From positions 1 to 51,394 of the forward strand of contig NZ_JAIQCI010000036.1 in the NCBI RefSeq assembly GCF_022378335.1: 51,394 bases of DNA, written 5' to 3'. Below the pieces are notes generated by a model that saw only the letters and a list, made by a program, of their open reading frames with translations, was not told the origin of the DNA and made no database searches. Position numbers and translations under genes: made by a program. Each line of letters opens with the position of its first letter. Positions within the stretch are counted from its first letter, which is position 1. This DNA comes from Croceicoccus hydrothermalis (GTDB taxonomy: Bacteria > Pseudomonadota > Alphaproteobacteria > Sphingomonadales > Sphingomonadaceae). Positions 1 to 12,737 of the stretch are shown one piece after another.

Positions 1-56
1 GACACCCAGTTCCTAATTCAGATCAGAGGCTTAGGCCACTCCCGCTAACCCTTTAG

Positions 57-588
57 GACCGGTCCGGTGAATACGACGGGCTAAAACTTCTCGAGCAGGT
101 AGCTGAATTGACTAAAGAAAATTCCCAATTGAAAGACCGATCAATAAATAATTCAGGAACAGAAATCGACCACTATCTTCAATCGGGAAGTGATCCGCTG
201 AAAATTTTTGGAGAGTGGCGTTTGTTGAATGATGAGACTGAAACTTGGGCGGATCACACTTGGGAAATTAACTCCACATGGGATGATATTTTTAAACTCA
301 TTGGTCCTGCTTTAATCGGTGAAGCAAACGAGTGAGAGATCCGGAGTATTCTATCAAACTTGCAAACGGCCTCGAAGGTTGAAGGGCCTTATAGTTCATA
401 CCGCCCAGGGGGGTGTTACCCTGGAATGCTGGAACGAGGTTATCACGCAATTTCGGGCGCTAGATTTGATTAAGGAGGGTGAGCGACGACGCGCGGTCGC
501 TGATCGCCAAACGTATTGGGGTATCACGCCGCGTGGCGACAAGCATTTGTTGACTTTGTTGGCTAAGCGAAAAGAAATTACGGATTGA
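57..588 (+). pseudogene. Remnant of a DUF4062-type protein (C-terminal part), broken by a stop and a frameshift
   Basis: Two overlapping reading frames together spell the C-terminal part of a DUF4062-like protein. The first (from 57, no clear start codon) holds a short coiled-coil-like stretch (LLEQVAELTKEN), then TWDDIFKLIGPALIGEANE and a TGA at 333-335. Beyond that stop the same frame still reads plausibly (EIRSILSN). One base later in phase, after a run of six G at 408-413, the second frame continues with FRALDLI and TYWGITPRGDKHL, which resembles the family's usual C-terminal segment (QLRALGLI ... TYWTLTPYGD). Removing one G and reading through the TGA gives one continuous domain. Family assignment is from remembered motifs, not a search. 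The upstream part of the gene is missing or outside the window. A sequencing error at the G run could explain the shift but not the TGA. Confidence 0.6.
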
Positions 589-605
589 CCGCAATGGGAT
601 CGCCC

Positions 606-634
606 TTGACCCCGCGGCCATTCTCCCCTAGGCG
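606..634 (+). promoter_or_regulatory. Candidate promoter of the str operon
   Basis: TTGACC at 606-611 is followed 17 bp later by TAGGCG at 629-634. The -10 is GC-rich, but two other candidate promoters in this ribosomal block (15081 and 17858) have the same spacing and a similar TAAG-type -10. It would give a leader of roughly 360 nt before rpsL. A promoter nearer rpsL is equally possible. Confidence 0.25.
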
Positions 635-777
635 CGGCGCACGAAAGGTTGGATTCGTCCAACAGTCATAGAGCTGAACATTGCCGGTGAGGCGCGCACA
701 TGCGCGAATATCCGTCAAAGTAACCCTGCGGGCCATGCGTCGGGGTGGAGTGTTTTTCGGCTCACCGAACGGCGTCG

Positions 778-805
778 GGCGGCGTATTTTATACACCGCC
801 GTTTT
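778..805 (+). other. Imperfect palindrome in the rpsL leader
   Basis: The arms GGCGG and GTAT (778-787) pair with ATAC and CCGCC (791-800), with a C-A mismatch between the two helices, and GTTTT follows. It could be a weak terminator of upstream transcription, an RNA hairpin in the leader, or an operator. The rest of 589-999 holds no convincing gene. Confidence 0.35.
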
Positions 806-999
806 CGCGCGTGACGTGAACCACCGAAACCAACATATCCGCATACCGCGCATGCCTTGCCATGCAGGCGAAGGATTGCGGCGTGTCGTCCCATTGGGGC
901 AGCGCGCAACAGGAAGAAATTGCCCTTTCCCATCCGCCGAAACGCGCGGGGAAGGGCGGAACCGGCGGGAAACCTCCTGTCGGAAACAAGGAAGATACT

Positions 1000-1371
1000 A
1001 TGCCGACGATCAATCAGCTGGTCCGCAAGGGCCGCGTGCCGCAAAAGGCGAAGTCCAAGGTTCCGGCGATGGAAGCCAACCCGCAGAAGCGCGGCGTTTG
1101 CACCCGTGTCTACACCACCACCCCGAAGAAGCCGAACTCCGCGCTTCGCAAGGTGGCCAAGGTGCGCCTGACCAATGGCCGCGAAGTCATCACCTACATC
1201 CCGGGCGAAGGCCACAACCTTCAGGAACACTCCGTCGTGCTGATCCGCGGCGGCCGTGTCCGCGACCTTCCCGGCGTGCGCTACCACGTGCTGCGCGGCG
1301 TTCTCGACACGCAGGGCGTGAAGGATCGCAAGCAGTCCCGTTCGAAATACGGCGCCAAGCGTCCGAAGTAA
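1000..1371 (+). CDS. rpsL: Small ribosomal subunit protein S12
   Basis: This 123-residue protein is the universal S12 of the 30S decoding centre. It has the two decoding loops, [10 protein letters not shown] around residues 42-51 and [13 protein letters not shown] around 84-96. ATG 1000 follows an AAGGAAG ribosome-binding site. Lys43 is present as in most bacteria, but residue 88 (codon CGC, 1261-1263) is Arg where E. coli and Mycobacterium tuberculosis have Lys. K88R is a well-known streptomycin-resistance substitution. Asp89, the methylthiolation target of RimO in E. coli, is kept. It is the first gene of the str cluster, 63 bp before rpsG. Confidence 0.98.
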   Translation: MPTINQLVRKGRVPQKAKSKVPAMEANPQKRGVCTRVYTTTPKKPNSALRKVAKVRLTNGREVITYIPGEGHNLQEHSVVLIRGGRVRDLPGVRYHVLRGVLDTQGVKDRKQSRSKYGAKRPK

Positions 1372-1434
1372 GCCGCGCGGGGTGCAGGCCGCATGCCCGC
1401 GCCCCCGGCTGCTCTTTTCAGGAGTTAATGTAAC

Positions 1435-1905
1435 ATGTCACGTCGTCGTCGCCCCGAAAAGCGCGTCATCCTGCCCGATCCCAAGTTCGGTGATCAGATC
1501 CTGTCGAAGTTCATGAACAATCTCATGTACGACGGTAAGAAGTCCACCGCCGAATCGATCGTCTATGGTGCGCTCGAAACCGTCGAGACCCGCGCCAAGA
1601 CCGACCCGGTGCAATTGTTCCACGATGCGCTGAACAACATCATGCCGCAGATCGAGGTCCGCAGCCGCCGCGTCGGCGGTGCCACCTATCAGGTCCCGGT
1701 CGAGGTTCGCCCCGAGCGTGCGCAGGCGCTGGCCATTCGCTGGCTCATCACGGCGGCCCGCAACCGCCCCGAAACGACCATGGCTGCCCGCCTTTCGGGT
1801 GAGCTGATGGACGCGTCGAACAACCGCGGCAACGCGGTCAAGAAGCGCGAAGATACCCACCGCATGGCCGATGCCAACCGCGCGTTCAGCCATTACCGCT
1901 GGTAA
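1435..1905 (+). CDS. rpsG: Small ribosomal subunit protein S7
   Basis: This 156-residue protein starts SRRRRPEKR and carries the all-helical S7 core that nucleates folding of the 16S rRNA 3' major domain (the 30S head). The length is normal for the family. AGGAG lies about ten bases before ATG 1435. It is second in the order rpsL-rpsG-fusA-tuf. In E. coli S7 is the autoregulator of the str operon. Here the rpsL-rpsG gap is only 63 bp, so the same control is not evident. Confidence 0.98.
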   Translation: MSRRRRPEKRVILPDPKFGDQILSKFMNNLMYDGKKSTAESIVYGALETVETRAKTDPVQLFHDALNNIMPQIEVRSRRVGGATYQVPVEVRPERAQALAIRWLITAARNRPETTMAARLSGELMDASNNRGNAVKKREDTHRMADANRAFSHYRW

Positions 1906-2043
1906 CATGCGCCGATGAGGCGAAACGGTGGATAGACATGGCGGATCGTCTCCGCCCTGTCTTCCGCCGGTCATATTTATAACTATATGGGGCAGGTCCG
2001 GCCACCGCAGGCCGTCCATCCCATAGCACCCGAGGAAACTCCC

Positions 2044-4137
<2,094 letters not shown>

Positions 4138-4228
4138 GCGGCAGGTTCGGTTTAGGGGCGGCGCCTGATTCAGCGGGTGCCGTCCTTCCCGCAGTCAATT
4201 TAAATCAGACGAACAGAGGTTTTACATC

Positions 4229-5419
<1,191 letters not shown>

Positions 5420-5432
5420 TATACGCGCTCCA

Positions 5433-5489
5433 TCGACCGGGTCGTAACAGATTCGGTCGACCGGAATTTTCGGAAGGGCCGCCCCTTCC
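5433..5489 (+). other. Two hairpins between tuf and rpsJ
   Basis: TCGACCG (5433-5439) pairs with CGGTCGA (5454-5460). GGAAGGG (5472-5478) pairs with CCCTTCC (5483-5489) across a four-base loop. Neither is followed by a T run, so these are attenuator-like or mRNA-processing structures rather than clear intrinsic terminators. They sit where the str and S10 transcription units would be separated. Confidence 0.4.
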
Positions 5490-5594
5490 CACGCCAGAAG
5501 CCTTCGGGATATGGCGATGGAGAGGTGGGGCGGTTCTTTCTTTGTTATGGAATGGCATTTGTCATTCTCGGCTCTTTCGCATCGGTAGTTGGAA

Positions 5595-5906
5595 ATGGAA
5601 GCTCAGAATATTCGTATTCGCCTCAAGGCGTTCGATCATCGCGTTCTCGACCAGGCGACTGGCGAAATCGCAGAAACCGCGCGCCGCACCGGCGCACTCA
5701 TTCGTGGCCCCATTCCGCTGCCGACGCGTATTGAGAAGTTTACCGTGAACCGCGGTCCGCACATCGACAAGAAGTCGCGGGAGCAGTTCGAGGTTCGCAC
5801 CTACAAGCGTCTGCTCGATATCGTGCAGCCGAATGCCTCGACCGTCGATGCTTTGATGAAGCTAGACTTGGCCGCTGGTGTGAACGTGGAGATCAAGCTC
5901 GCTTGA
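5595..5906 (+). CDS. rpsJ: Small ribosomal subunit protein S10
   Basis: This 103-residue protein starts [16 protein letters not shown], the alphaproteobacterial S10 start. It is part of the 30S head and also the NusE partner of NusB in antitermination. GPIPLPT and [14 protein letters not shown] are family hallmarks. ATG 5595 is preferred over an in-frame TTG six bases upstream. It opens the S10 operon, but unusually a structured 182-bp spacer separates it from rplC. Confidence 0.97.
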   Translation: MEAQNIRIRLKAFDHRVLDQATGEIAETARRTGALIRGPIPLPTRIEKFTVNRGPHIDKKSREQFEVRTYKRLLDIVQPNASTVDALMKLDLAAGVNVEIKLA

Positions 5907-5915
5907 TTTTCCTGT

Positions 5916-6068
5916 CCTCGGGTAACCGAGGGCGAAGATTTCGGGATACCGCCGGGCAACCGCCCGGGCTGCGTCCCCCGTCTCGCTTCGTTCGTGAAGC
6001 ACATCGGCCCGGACGGGGCGACGCATGACAAATTGGGCCGATCAAGCCTGCTGGATGGTCCGGCAGGC
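5916..6068 (+). promoter_or_regulatory. Structured RNA spacer between rpsJ and rplC
   Basis: The gap holds a series of strong inverted repeats: CCTCGG/CCGAGG (5916-5931, loop GTAA), CCGGGC/GCCCGG (5952-5967, loop AACC), GCTTC/GAAGC (5985-6000), ATCGGCCC/GGGCCGAT (6003-6042), and a 10-bp hairpin 6046-6055/6059-6068 ending ten bases before the rplC ribosome-binding site AAGGAG. No reading frame here looks coding. It looks like a leader through which rplC and downstream genes could be regulated. It does not match any ribosomal-protein leader I can name. Confidence 0.5.
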
Positions 6069-6088
6069 CTCTGTAAGGAGATTTGATC

Positions 6089-6955
6089 ATGCGCACTGGC
6101 GTGATCGCCAAAAAGGTGGGGATGACCCGCCTTTTCCAAGAGGACGGCCGGCATGTACCGGTGACGGTCCTGGCGTTGGAAGATTGTCAGGTTGTTTCGC
6201 ACCGCACCCTTGACCGCGACGGCTATGTCGCGGTGCAGCTCGGTGCCGGCGAAGCAAAACAGAAGAACGTTGCGAAGCCGCAGCGCGAGCATTTCGCGAA
6301 GGCCGAGGTTGGCCTCAAGATGAAGCTCGCCGAGTTCCGTCTCGAAGGCGAGGACGGCTTGCTGCCTGTTGGCGCATCGATTTCTGCGGAGCATTTCGTT
6401 GCCGGGCAGAAGGTCGACATCACCGGGCATACGCAGGGCAAGGGCTTTGCCGGTGCGATGAAGCGCTGGGGCTTCGGCGGTCTGCGCGCAACGCATGGCG
6501 TATCCATCTCGCACCGTTCGCACGGTTCGACGGGTAACCGTCAGGATCCGGGCCGCGTCTTCAAGAACAAGAAGATGGCCGGTCACATGGGCGATCGCCA
6601 GCGCACGCAGCAGAATCTCGAAATCGTGCGTACCGACGCAGACCGCGGCCTGCTCTTCGTCAAGGGTTCGGTGCCGGGTGCGAAGAATGGCTGGCTGATC
6701 GTGCAGGACGCGGTGAAGCTTCCGCTTCCCGAGGGCGTCCCGTTCCCCGGCGCGCTGCTCGAGAAGAAGAACACGCAGCCCGATCATCAGGAAGCCGATG
6801 CCGGCATGGTCGAGACGGCTGCAGAGCACGCTGTCGTCCCCGAGGTCGATGCCGAGCAGCAGGCAAAGCTGCTGAACGAGCAGGAAGCCGGCGCCGATAC
6901 GCTGAGCAATGACACCACCGCCGGCACGTCCGACGGTGCAGCCAAGGAGTCCTGA
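6089..6955 (+). CDS. rplC: Large ribosomal subunit protein L3, with long acidic C-terminal tail
   Basis: L3 binds 23S rRNA and its loop reaches the peptidyl-transferase centre. The protein begins [16 protein letters not shown] and contains the signature [11 protein letters not shown] and the loop [24 protein letters not shown] region. At 288 residues it is clearly longer than the roughly 210 of E. coli. The extra part, from about residue 230, is acidic and low in complexity ([18 protein letters not shown]) and is probably disordered. ATG 6089 follows TAAGGAG. It ends two bases before rplD. Confidence 0.97.
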   Translation: MRTGVIAKKVGMTRLFQEDGRHVPVTVLALEDCQVVSHRTLDRDGYVAVQLGAGEAKQKNVAKPQREHFAKAEVGLKMKLAEFRLEGEDGLLPVGASISAEHFVAGQKVDITGHTQGKGFAGAMKRWGFGGLRATHGVSISHRSHGSTGNRQDPGRVFKNKKMAGHMGDRQRTQQNLEIVRTDADRGLLFVKGSVPGAKNGWLIVQDAVKLPLPEGVPFPGALLEKKNTQPDHQEADAGMVETAAEHAVVPEVDAEQQAKLLNEQEAGADTLSNDTTAGTSDGAAKES

Positions 6956-6957
6956 TC

Positions 6958-7584
6958 GTGAAGGTCAATGTTAAGACCCTCGAGGGCAAGGCCAATGGCG
7001 ATGTCGAGCTGTCGGATGCCGTGTTCGGTGTTGAGCCGCGCGCCGACATCTTGCACCGCGTCGTTACCTGGCAGCTTGAAAATCGCCGCGGCACCGCCCG
7101 TCCCACGCGTGAGCGTTCCGACGTTGCGCGCACCGGCAAGAAGTACGGCAATCAGAAGGGCGGCGGTACCGCGCGTCACGGCGATCGCAAGGCACCGATC
7201 TTCATTGGCGGCGGCAAGGCTCACGGTGCGCGCAAGCGGGATTTCGATATCTCGCTTCCCAAGAAGATCCGTGCGCTCGGCCTGAAGATGGCGCTTTCTT
7301 CCAAGGCGCAGAACGACAATATCGTCGTTCTTGACAGCCTCGAGATGAAAGACGCCAAGACGAAGGTCCTGCTGTCGAATTTCGAGAAGCTGGGCTTTGG
7401 CCGCAAGGTGCTGGTCATCGATGGCGAGAGCGTCGACGAAGGCTTCCGCAAGGCATCGGGCAATCTGATCGGGGTGGACGTGCTCCCCGCGATCGGCGCC
7501 AATGTCTATGACATTCTGAACCACGACACGCTGGTGCTGACGAAGTCCGCTGTCGAAAAGCTGGAGGCGCGGTTCAATGGCTAA
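6958..7584 (+). CDS. rplD: Large ribosomal subunit protein L4
   Basis: This 208-residue L4 has a globular domain lining the peptide exit tunnel and an extended loop ([28 protein letters not shown]) around residues 48-85. The start is GTG 6958, two bases after the rplC stop, so translation is probably coupled. It overlaps rplW by eight bases (ATGGCTAA). In gammaproteobacteria L4 represses the S10 operon; nothing here shows that it does so in this organism. Confidence 0.97.
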   Translation: MKVNVKTLEGKANGDVELSDAVFGVEPRADILHRVVTWQLENRRGTARPTRERSDVARTGKKYGNQKGGGTARHGDRKAPIFIGGGKAHGARKRDFDISLPKKIRALGLKMALSSKAQNDNIVVLDSLEMKDAKTKVLLSNFEKLGFGRKVLVIDGESVDEGFRKASGNLIGVDVLPAIGANVYDILNHDTLVLTKSAVEKLEARFNG

Positions 7585-7885
7585 GCAGCAGGACATCGAC
7601 GTGCGGCATTACGACGTGATCGTTGCGCCGCACATTACCGAGAAATCGACGCTGTTGTCGGAAAACAACGCCGTGGTCTTCAAGGTCGCCGATTCGTCGA
7701 CGAAGCCCGAGATCAAGGCGGCCGTCGAGGCGCTGTTCGACGTCAAGGTCACGAATGTGAACACCGTCGTCCAGAAGGGTAAGACGAAGCGTTGGAAGGG
7801 CAAGCCCTACAAGCGCACCGACATGAAGAAGGCGATCGTGACGCTGGCCGAAGGCCAGTCCATCGACGTCACCAGCGGGATCTGA
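7577..7885 (+). CDS. rplW: Large ribosomal subunit protein L23
   Basis: This 102-residue protein sits at the tunnel exit, where it docks trigger factor and SRP. It has [12 protein letters not shown] near the N-terminus and the loop [22 protein letters not shown] 7577 lies inside the last codons of rplD, which indicates coupled translation. Confidence 0.97.
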   Translation: MAKQQDIDVRHYDVIVAPHITEKSTLLSENNAVVFKVADSSTKPEIKAAVEALFDVKVTNVNTVVQKGKTKRWKGKPYKRTDMKKAIVTLAEGQSIDVTSGI

Positions 7886-7895
7886 GGCGCGGAAC

Positions 7896-8732
7896 ATGGC
7901 ACTCAAGAATTACAAACCGACGAGCCCGGCACGCCGCGGCCTCGTCCTCGTCGACAAGTCGGCGCTCTGGAAAGGTCGCCCAGTCAAGGGGCTGACCGAA
8001 GGCAAGCGCAAGACCGGCGGCCGTAACAACAAGGGGCATGTGACCTCGCGCGGTATCGCAGGCGGGCACAAGCAGAAGTACCGCTATATCGACTTCAAAC
8101 GTCGCAAGTGGGACATGCCGGCTACGGTCGAGCGCCTTGAATATGACCCCAACCGCACGGCGTTCATCGCCCTCGTCAAGTACGAAGACGGCGAGCAGTC
8201 CTATATCCTCGCGCCGCAGCGTCTCGCCGTTGGCGACACGGTCGTCGCATCGGAGAAGGCGGATACGAAGCCCGGCAATGCCATGCTCTTGTCCACCATG
8301 CCGGTCGGCACCATCTGCCACAATCTGGAGATGAAGCCGGGCAAGGGCGGGCAGATCGCCCGTTCGGCAGGCACCTACGCCCAGGTCGTTGGGCGTGACC
8401 GCGGTCTCGTGATCGTTCGCCTGAATTCGGGTGAGCAGCGTTACCTGCGCGGCGATTGCATGGGTACGGTCGGGGCAGTTTCGAACCCCGACAATTCGAA
8501 CCAGACTCTGGCGAAGGCCGGTCGCAAGCGCTGGATGGGTCGTCGCCCGCTGACGCGTGGTGTGGCCAAGAACCCGGTCGACCACCCGCACGGCGGTGGT
8601 GAAGGCCGGACCTCCGGCGGTCGTCATCCGGTGACCCCGTGGGGCAAGCCGACCAAGGGTGCTCGTACCCGCAAGAACAAGCAGACGGACAAGATGATTA
8701 TCCGTTCTCGCCACGCGAAGAAGAAGAGGTAA
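7896..8732 (+). CDS. rplB: Large ribosomal subunit protein L2
   Basis: This 278-residue protein is needed for subunit association and peptidyl transfer. It contains the nearly invariant [17 protein letters not shown] segment near the C-terminus and the basic tail ending HAKKKR. The start ATG 7896 is ten bases after rplW. Length and order are normal. Confidence 0.98.
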   Translation: MALKNYKPTSPARRGLVLVDKSALWKGRPVKGLTEGKRKTGGRNNKGHVTSRGIAGGHKQKYRYIDFKRRKWDMPATVERLEYDPNRTAFIALVKYEDGEQSYILAPQRLAVGDTVVASEKADTKPGNAMLLSTMPVGTICHNLEMKPGKGGQIARSAGTYAQVVGRDRGLVIVRLNSGEQRYLRGDCMGTVGAVSNPDNSNQTLAKAGRKRWMGRRPLTRGVAKNPVDHPHGGGEGRTSGGRHPVTPWGKPTKGARTRKNKQTDKMIIRSRHAKKKR

Positions 8733-8735
8733 GCC

Positions 8736-9011
8736 ATGGCACGTTCCGTCTGGAAAGGCCCCTTCGTCGATCTTCACCTTCTCAAGAAGGCCGAGGCTGC
8801 GCAGGACGGCGCAACCCGGGGTGCGATCAAGACCTGGTCGCGTCGTTCGACGATCCTGCCGCAGTTCGTCGGCCTGACGTTCAGCGTCTATAACGGCCAC
8901 AAGTTTATTCCCGTGTCCGTCAGTGAGGACATGGTTGGGCACAAGCTCGGTGAATTCGCGCCCACGCGCAGCTTCCCGGGTCACGCCGCTGACAAGAAGG
9001 GCAAGCGCTGA
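8736..9011 (+). CDS. rpsS: Small ribosomal subunit protein S19
   Basis: This 91-residue protein of the 30S head starts [11 protein letters not shown] and contains HNGHKF-like YNGHKFIPV and [14 protein letters not shown] 8736 is three bases after rplB. Its TGA shares one base with the rplV ATG (TGATG). Confidence 0.97.
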   Translation: MARSVWKGPFVDLHLLKKAEAAQDGATRGAIKTWSRRSTILPQFVGLTFSVYNGHKFIPVSVSEDMVGHKLGEFAPTRSFPGHAADKKGKR

Positions 9012-9391
9012 TGGGCAAGCAATCCGCTCCCCGCCGCGTAGGCGACAACGAGGCTCTCGCCGTGGGCACGACCATTCGTGGTTCCGCGCAGAAGCTGAAT
9101 CTCGTTGCCGGCCTGATCCGCGGCAAGAAGGCCGAGGATGCGTTGAACATCCTCTCCTTTTCGAACAAGGCGATGGCGCGCGACGCGCAGAAGGTTCTCG
9201 CATCGGCCATCGCCAATGCCGAGAACAATCACAATCTTGACGTCGACGCTCTCGTTGTCGCCGAGGCCAGCGTCGGCAAGTCGATCACCATGAAGCGTTT
9301 CCACACGCGCGGTCGGGGCAAGAGCACCCGCATCCTGAAGCCGTTCAGCCGGCTGCGCATTGTGGTTCGCGAGCAGGAAGAAGAGGCGTAA
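9011..9391 (+). CDS. rplV: Large ribosomal subunit protein L22
   Basis: This 126-residue L22 has a beta-hairpin that lines the exit tunnel (about residues 80-105, ending [10 protein letters not shown]). It contains [17 protein letters not shown] and the segment NAENNH. It overlaps rpsS by one base and is followed by rpsC after one base, so the three are translationally linked. Confidence 0.97.
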   Translation: MGKQSAPRRVGDNEALAVGTTIRGSAQKLNLVAGLIRGKKAEDALNILSFSNKAMARDAQKVLASAIANAENNHNLDVDALVVAEASVGKSITMKRFHTRGRGKSTRILKPFSRLRIVVREQEEEA

Positions 9392-9392
9392 G

Positions 9393-10088
9393 ATGGGTCA
9401 GAAAAGCAATCCGATCGGCCTGCGCCTGCAGATCAACCGCACCTGGGACAGCCGGTGGTACGCCGAAGGCGGCGATTACCGTCAGCTGCTCAAGGAAGAC
9501 ATCGAGATCCGCAAGTATATCGTCGATACGCTGCCACAGGCCGCCATTTCGAAGGTCGTGATCGAGCGTCCGGCAAAGCTTTGCCGCATCTCGATCTATG
9601 CTGCCCGCCCCGGTGTCATCATCGGCAAGAAGGGCGCGGACATCGAAAAGCTGCGCGCGAAGCTGTCGAAGATGACGTCGAGCGAGGTCAAGCTGAACAT
9701 CGTCGAGATCCGCAAGCCGGAAATCGATGCCAAGCTCGTCGCGCAGGGCATTGCCGATCAGCTGGTTCGCCGTGTGGCCTTCCGTCGTGCGATGAAGCGC
9801 GCGGTGCAGTCCGCGCTGCGCCTTGGTGCCGAGGGCATCAAGATCACGTGTGGCGGCCGTCTCGGCGGTGCCGAGATCGCCCGCGTCGAATGGTATCGCG
9901 AAGGTCGTGTTCCGCTGCACACGCTGCGCGCGAACGTCGATTACGCCGATGCCGAGGCGCTGACCGCCTATGGCATCATCGGTATCAAGTGCTGGATCTT
10001 CAAAGGCGAGATCCTCGGCCACGACCCGATGGCGCAGGACCGCCTGATGATGGAAGCCCAGACTTCCGGCGTCCGTCCGGCACGCTGA
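9393..10088 (+). CDS. rpsC: Small ribosomal subunit protein S3
   Basis: This 231-residue protein lines the mRNA entry channel. The N-terminal type II KH domain carries [14 protein letters not shown], and the C-terminal domain carries [11 protein letters not shown] chose ATG 9393 ([12 protein letters not shown]), the family start. Upstream in-frame codons belong to the end of rplV in another frame. Confidence 0.97.
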   Translation: MGQKSNPIGLRLQINRTWDSRWYAEGGDYRQLLKEDIEIRKYIVDTLPQAAISKVVIERPAKLCRISIYAARPGVIIGKKGADIEKLRAKLSKMTSSEVKLNIVEIRKPEIDAKLVAQGIADQLVRRVAFRRAMKRAVQSALRLGAEGIKITCGGRLGGAEIARVEWYREGRVPLHTLRANVDYADAEALTAYGIIGIKCWIFKGEILGHDPMAQDRLMMEAQTSGVRPAR

Positions 10089-10112
10089 GAGCTTGGGAGC
10101 TGAGTAGATAAC

Positions 10113-10547
10113 ATGCTGCAACCGAAAAAGACCAAGTTCCGCAAGGCGTTCAAGGGCAAGATCCATGGCACGGCCAAGGGTGGCACCACGCTGAACTTCG
10201 GGTCCTATGGCCTGAAGGCGATGGAACCCGAGCGGATCACCGCGCGCCAGATCGAGGCGGCTCGCCGTGCGATCACGCGCCACATCAAGCGTCAGGGGCG
10301 TCTGTGGATCCGCGTGTTCCCGGACGTTCCGGTTTCGAAGAAGCCTGCCGAAGTCCGTCAGGGTAAGGGCAAGGGTTCGGTCGAATACTGGGCCGCTCGG
10401 GTGAAGCCCGGCCGTATTCTGTTCGAGCTGGACGGCGTTGCCGGTCCGCTCGCGGCCGAAGCGTTCGAACGCGCCGCAATGAAGCTGCCGATCAAGACCA
10501 AGGTCGTTGCTCGCCTCGGCGACAGCTCCCACCTTGGTGGCGAATAA
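10113..10547 (+). CDS. rplP: Large ribosomal subunit protein L16
   Basis: This 144-residue protein near the tRNA A-site of the 50S starts [16 protein letters not shown]. It contains [18 protein letters not shown] and the EVRQGKGKG loop. ATG 10113 lies 24 bases after rpsC. The Arg in [12 protein letters not shown], at the position hydroxylated in E. coli L16, appears conserved. Confidence 0.97.
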   Translation: MLQPKKTKFRKAFKGKIHGTAKGGTTLNFGSYGLKAMEPERITARQIEAARRAITRHIKRQGRLWIRVFPDVPVSKKPAEVRQGKGKGSVEYWAARVKPGRILFELDGVAGPLAAEAFERAAMKLPIKTKVVARLGDSSHLGGE

Positions 10548-10561
10548 AGGAAGTCGAGAAA

Positions 10562-10771
10562 ATGGCAAAGATTGAAGATCTTCGCGGGAAGACCGACGAC
10601 CAGCTTTCGTCCGATCTCGCTGAGCTGAAGCGCGAGGCATTCAACCTCCGTTTCCAGGCTGCAACCAACCAGATCGAGCGTCCGGCGCGGATCAAGGAAG
10701 TTCGCCGCGACATCGCCCGCATCAAGACGCTTCAGACCGAACGGACCCGTTCGGCCGAAGCGCAGGCTTGA
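10562..10771 (+). CDS. rpmC: Large ribosomal subunit protein L29
   Basis: This 69-residue protein is a two-helix bundle next to the exit tunnel and L23. It starts [15 protein letters not shown] and contains the typical [14 protein letters not shown] stretch ([15 protein letters not shown]) and [10 protein letters not shown]. The length is normal. Confidence 0.96.
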   Translation: MAKIEDLRGKTDDQLSSDLAELKREAFNLRFQAATNQIERPARIKEVRRDIARIKTLQTERTRSAEAQA

Positions 10772-10781
10772 GGAAACACCG

Positions 10782-11063
10782 ATGCCCAAACGTATTCTGA
10801 CCGGCACCGTGGTGTCCGACAAGACAGACAAGACCGTCGTGGTGAATGTCGAGCGCAAGGTGAAGCACCCCCTTTACGGGAAGATCATCCGCCGTTCGAA
10901 GAAATATCATGCACACGACGAAGAGAACGCCTACAAGCCCGGCGAAGTCGTGCGGATCGAAGAGACGAAGCCCATGTCCAAGCTGAAGACGTGGCGTGTC
11001 ATCGACCGGATCGTCGCCGGCAAGGGTGAGGCCGTCGAGGCGGATCTCTCCGAAAACGCCTGA
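10782..11063 (+). CDS. rpsQ: Small ribosomal subunit protein S17
   Basis: This 93-residue OB-fold protein is an early binder of 16S rRNA. It starts [18 protein letters not shown] and contains [19 protein letters not shown] and [12 protein letters not shown] 70-bp gap separates it from rplN, the position of the classical S10/spc operon border, but I see no intrinsic terminator there, so readthrough is likely. Confidence 0.97.
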   Translation: MPKRILTGTVVSDKTDKTVVVNVERKVKHPLYGKIIRRSKKYHAHDEENAYKPGEVVRIEETKPMSKLKTWRVIDRIVAGKGEAVEADLSENA

Positions 11064-11133
11064 GGCGTTAGACAAGTTTGTGGAACTGCCGGACATATCG
11101 TTCCGGCAAGCCAATTGAGAAGGAACCGGATCC

Positions 11134-11502
11134 ATGATCCAGATGCAATCCAACTTGGATGTCGCTGACAACAGCGGCGCCAAGCGCGTCCAGTGCATCA
11201 AGGTGCTGGGCGGCTCGAAGCGGCGCACCGCGAGCGTTGGCGACGTGATCGTCGTCTCCGTGAAGGAAGCGCAGCCGCGTGCCAAGGTGAAGAAGGGCGA
11301 CGTGCACCGTGCCGTGATCGTCCGCACCCGCAAGGATGTGCGCCGCCCGGACGGCAGCGTCATTCGTTTCGACGGCAATGCCGCCGTGCTGGTGAACAAG
11401 AACGAAGAGCCGATCGGCACGCGTATCTTTGGCCCCGTCGTGCGCGAACTGCGCGGACGCGGTTTCATGAAGATCGTCAGCCTGGCTCCGGAGGTGCTGT
11501 AA
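11134..11502 (+). CDS. rplN: Large ribosomal subunit protein L14
   Basis: This 122-residue protein sits at the subunit interface and is the target of the silencing factor RsfS. It starts [18 protein letters not shown], with [20 protein letters not shown] in the middle. AGAAGGA lies upstream of ATG 11134. Its TAA shares one base with the rplX ATG. Confidence 0.97.
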   Translation: MIQMQSNLDVADNSGAKRVQCIKVLGGSKRRTASVGDVIVVSVKEAQPRAKVKKGDVHRAVIVRTRKDVRRPDGSVIRFDGNAAVLVNKNEEPIGTRIFGPVVRELRGRGFMKIVSLAPEVL

Positions 11503-11822
11503 TGGCTTCTGCAAAGATCAAGAAGGGTGACAGCGTCGTTGTCCTGTCTGGTAAGGACAAGGGGCTGACCGGCACTGTGCTGCAGGTCATGCCGAAGGAT
11601 GGCAAGGTGCTCGTGGACGGCGTGAACGTCGCCACCCGTCACCGCAAGCCGACGCAGGCGAACCCGCAGGGCGGCATCGACCGCAACCCTGCGCCGATGG
11701 CGATCTCCAAGGTTGCCGTCGCCGACCCGAAGGATGGCAAGCCCACCCGCGTCCGCTTTGAAGAGCAGGACGGCAAGAAGGTGCGTGTCGCCGTCAAGTC
11801 CGGAGAGAAGATCGATGGCTGA
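11502..11822 (+). CDS. rplX: Large ribosomal subunit protein L24
   Basis: This 106-residue protein is an assembly initiator of the 50S subunit. The N-terminal KOW motif ([20 protein letters not shown]) and the family segment NPQGGI are present. The start ATG 11502 overlaps the rplN stop by one base. The last eight bases (ATGGCTGA) also encode the start of rplE, so the three genes are tightly coupled. Confidence 0.96.
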   Translation: MASAKIKKGDSVVVLSGKDKGLTGTVLQVMPKDGKVLVDGVNVATRHRKPTQANPQGGIDRNPAPMAISKVAVADPKDGKPTRVRFEEQDGKKVRVAVKSGEKIDG

Positions 11823-12393
11823 TTATACCCCCCGTTTCCGCGCCAAGTACGATGACGAAATCGTTAAGGCGATGACCGAGAAGTTCGGCTACAGGAACGG
11901 CTTCGAGGTTCCGCGGATCGAGAAGATCACGCTCAACATGGGCGTCGGCGAGGCGAGCCAGGACAAGAAGAAGGTCCAGACCGCCGCAGCCGAAATGGAG
12001 CTGATTGCCGGGCAGAAGCCGGTCATCACCAAGGCAAAGAAGTCGATCGCACAGTTCAAGCTGCGCGAAGACATGCCGATCGGTTGCAAGGTCACCCTGC
12101 GCCGCGAACGCATGTACGAATTTCTCGACCGGCTGGTCACCATTGCCATGCCGCGTATCCGCGACTTTCGCGGACTGAACCCGAAGAGCTTCGACGGGCG
12201 CGGCAATTACGCGATGGGCATCAAGGAGCAGATCATCTTCCCCGAGATCAGCTACGACCAGATCGAAACGGTGCGTGGGATGGACATCATCGTCACCACC
12301 ACTGCCAAGACCGACGAGGAAGCGCACGAGCTGCTGCGCCTGTTCGGTTTCCCGTTCCCTGCCGATGAGCAGGACAAGAAGGAGGCGGCGTGA
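11815..12393 (+). CDS. rplE: Large ribosomal subunit protein L5
   Basis: This 192-residue protein of the central protuberance binds 5S rRNA. It contains [34 protein letters not shown] and [18 protein letters not shown]. The start ATG 11815 (MADYTPRF) lies inside rplX and matches the family. The acidic/basic C-terminal tail (DEQDKKEAA) extends slightly beyond E. coli L5. Confidence 0.97.
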   Translation: MADYTPRFRAKYDDEIVKAMTEKFGYRNGFEVPRIEKITLNMGVGEASQDKKKVQTAAAEMELIAGQKPVITKAKKSIAQFKLREDMPIGCKVTLRRERMYEFLDRLVTIAMPRIRDFRGLNPKSFDGRGNYAMGIKEQIIFPEISYDQIETVRGMDIIVTTTAKTDEEAHELLRLFGFPFPADEQDKKEAA

Positions 12394-12420
12394 GCCGCCC
12401 CGGAAAGAGAGCTTAAGTCC

Positions 12421-12726
12421 ATGGCGAAACTGAGTTCCATCAACAAGAACGAGCGTCGCAAGAAGCTCGCTCTGAAATATGCTGCGAAATACGCGAAGCT
12501 CAAGGCTATCGCGGACGACGAATCGCTCGAGGAATCCGAGCGTTGGGTCGCGCGGCTTCAGATGGCCGAAATCCCGCGCAACGGTAATCCGACGCGCATC
12601 CGCAACCGCTGTACGACCACCGGTCGCCCGCGTGGTTATTACCGCAAGTTCGGTCTCAACCGTATCGAACTGCGCGATCTTGCCAACAAGGGCATGATCC
12701 CGGGCGTAACCAAGTCGAGCTGGTGA
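12421..12726 (+). CDS. rpsN: Small ribosomal subunit protein S14 (zinc-free form)
   Basis: This 101-residue S14 of the 30S head lacks the CxxC pairs of the short zinc-binding form. It is therefore the long form with no zinc dependence. It contains [13 protein letters not shown] and [18 protein letters not shown]. The start ATG 12421 is 27 bases after rplE. Confidence 0.97.
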   Translation: MAKLSSINKNERRKKLALKYAAKYAKLKAIADDESLEESERWVARLQMAEIPRNGNPTRIRNRCTTTGRPRGYYRKFGLNRIELRDLANKGMIPGVTKSSW

Positions 12727-12737
12727 GGATCTGAACG

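Noticed and set aside
862..999. Upstream extension of rpsL
   Set aside because: An open frame continues to 862, but S12 always begins MPTINQL and the ribosome-binding site fits ATG 1000.
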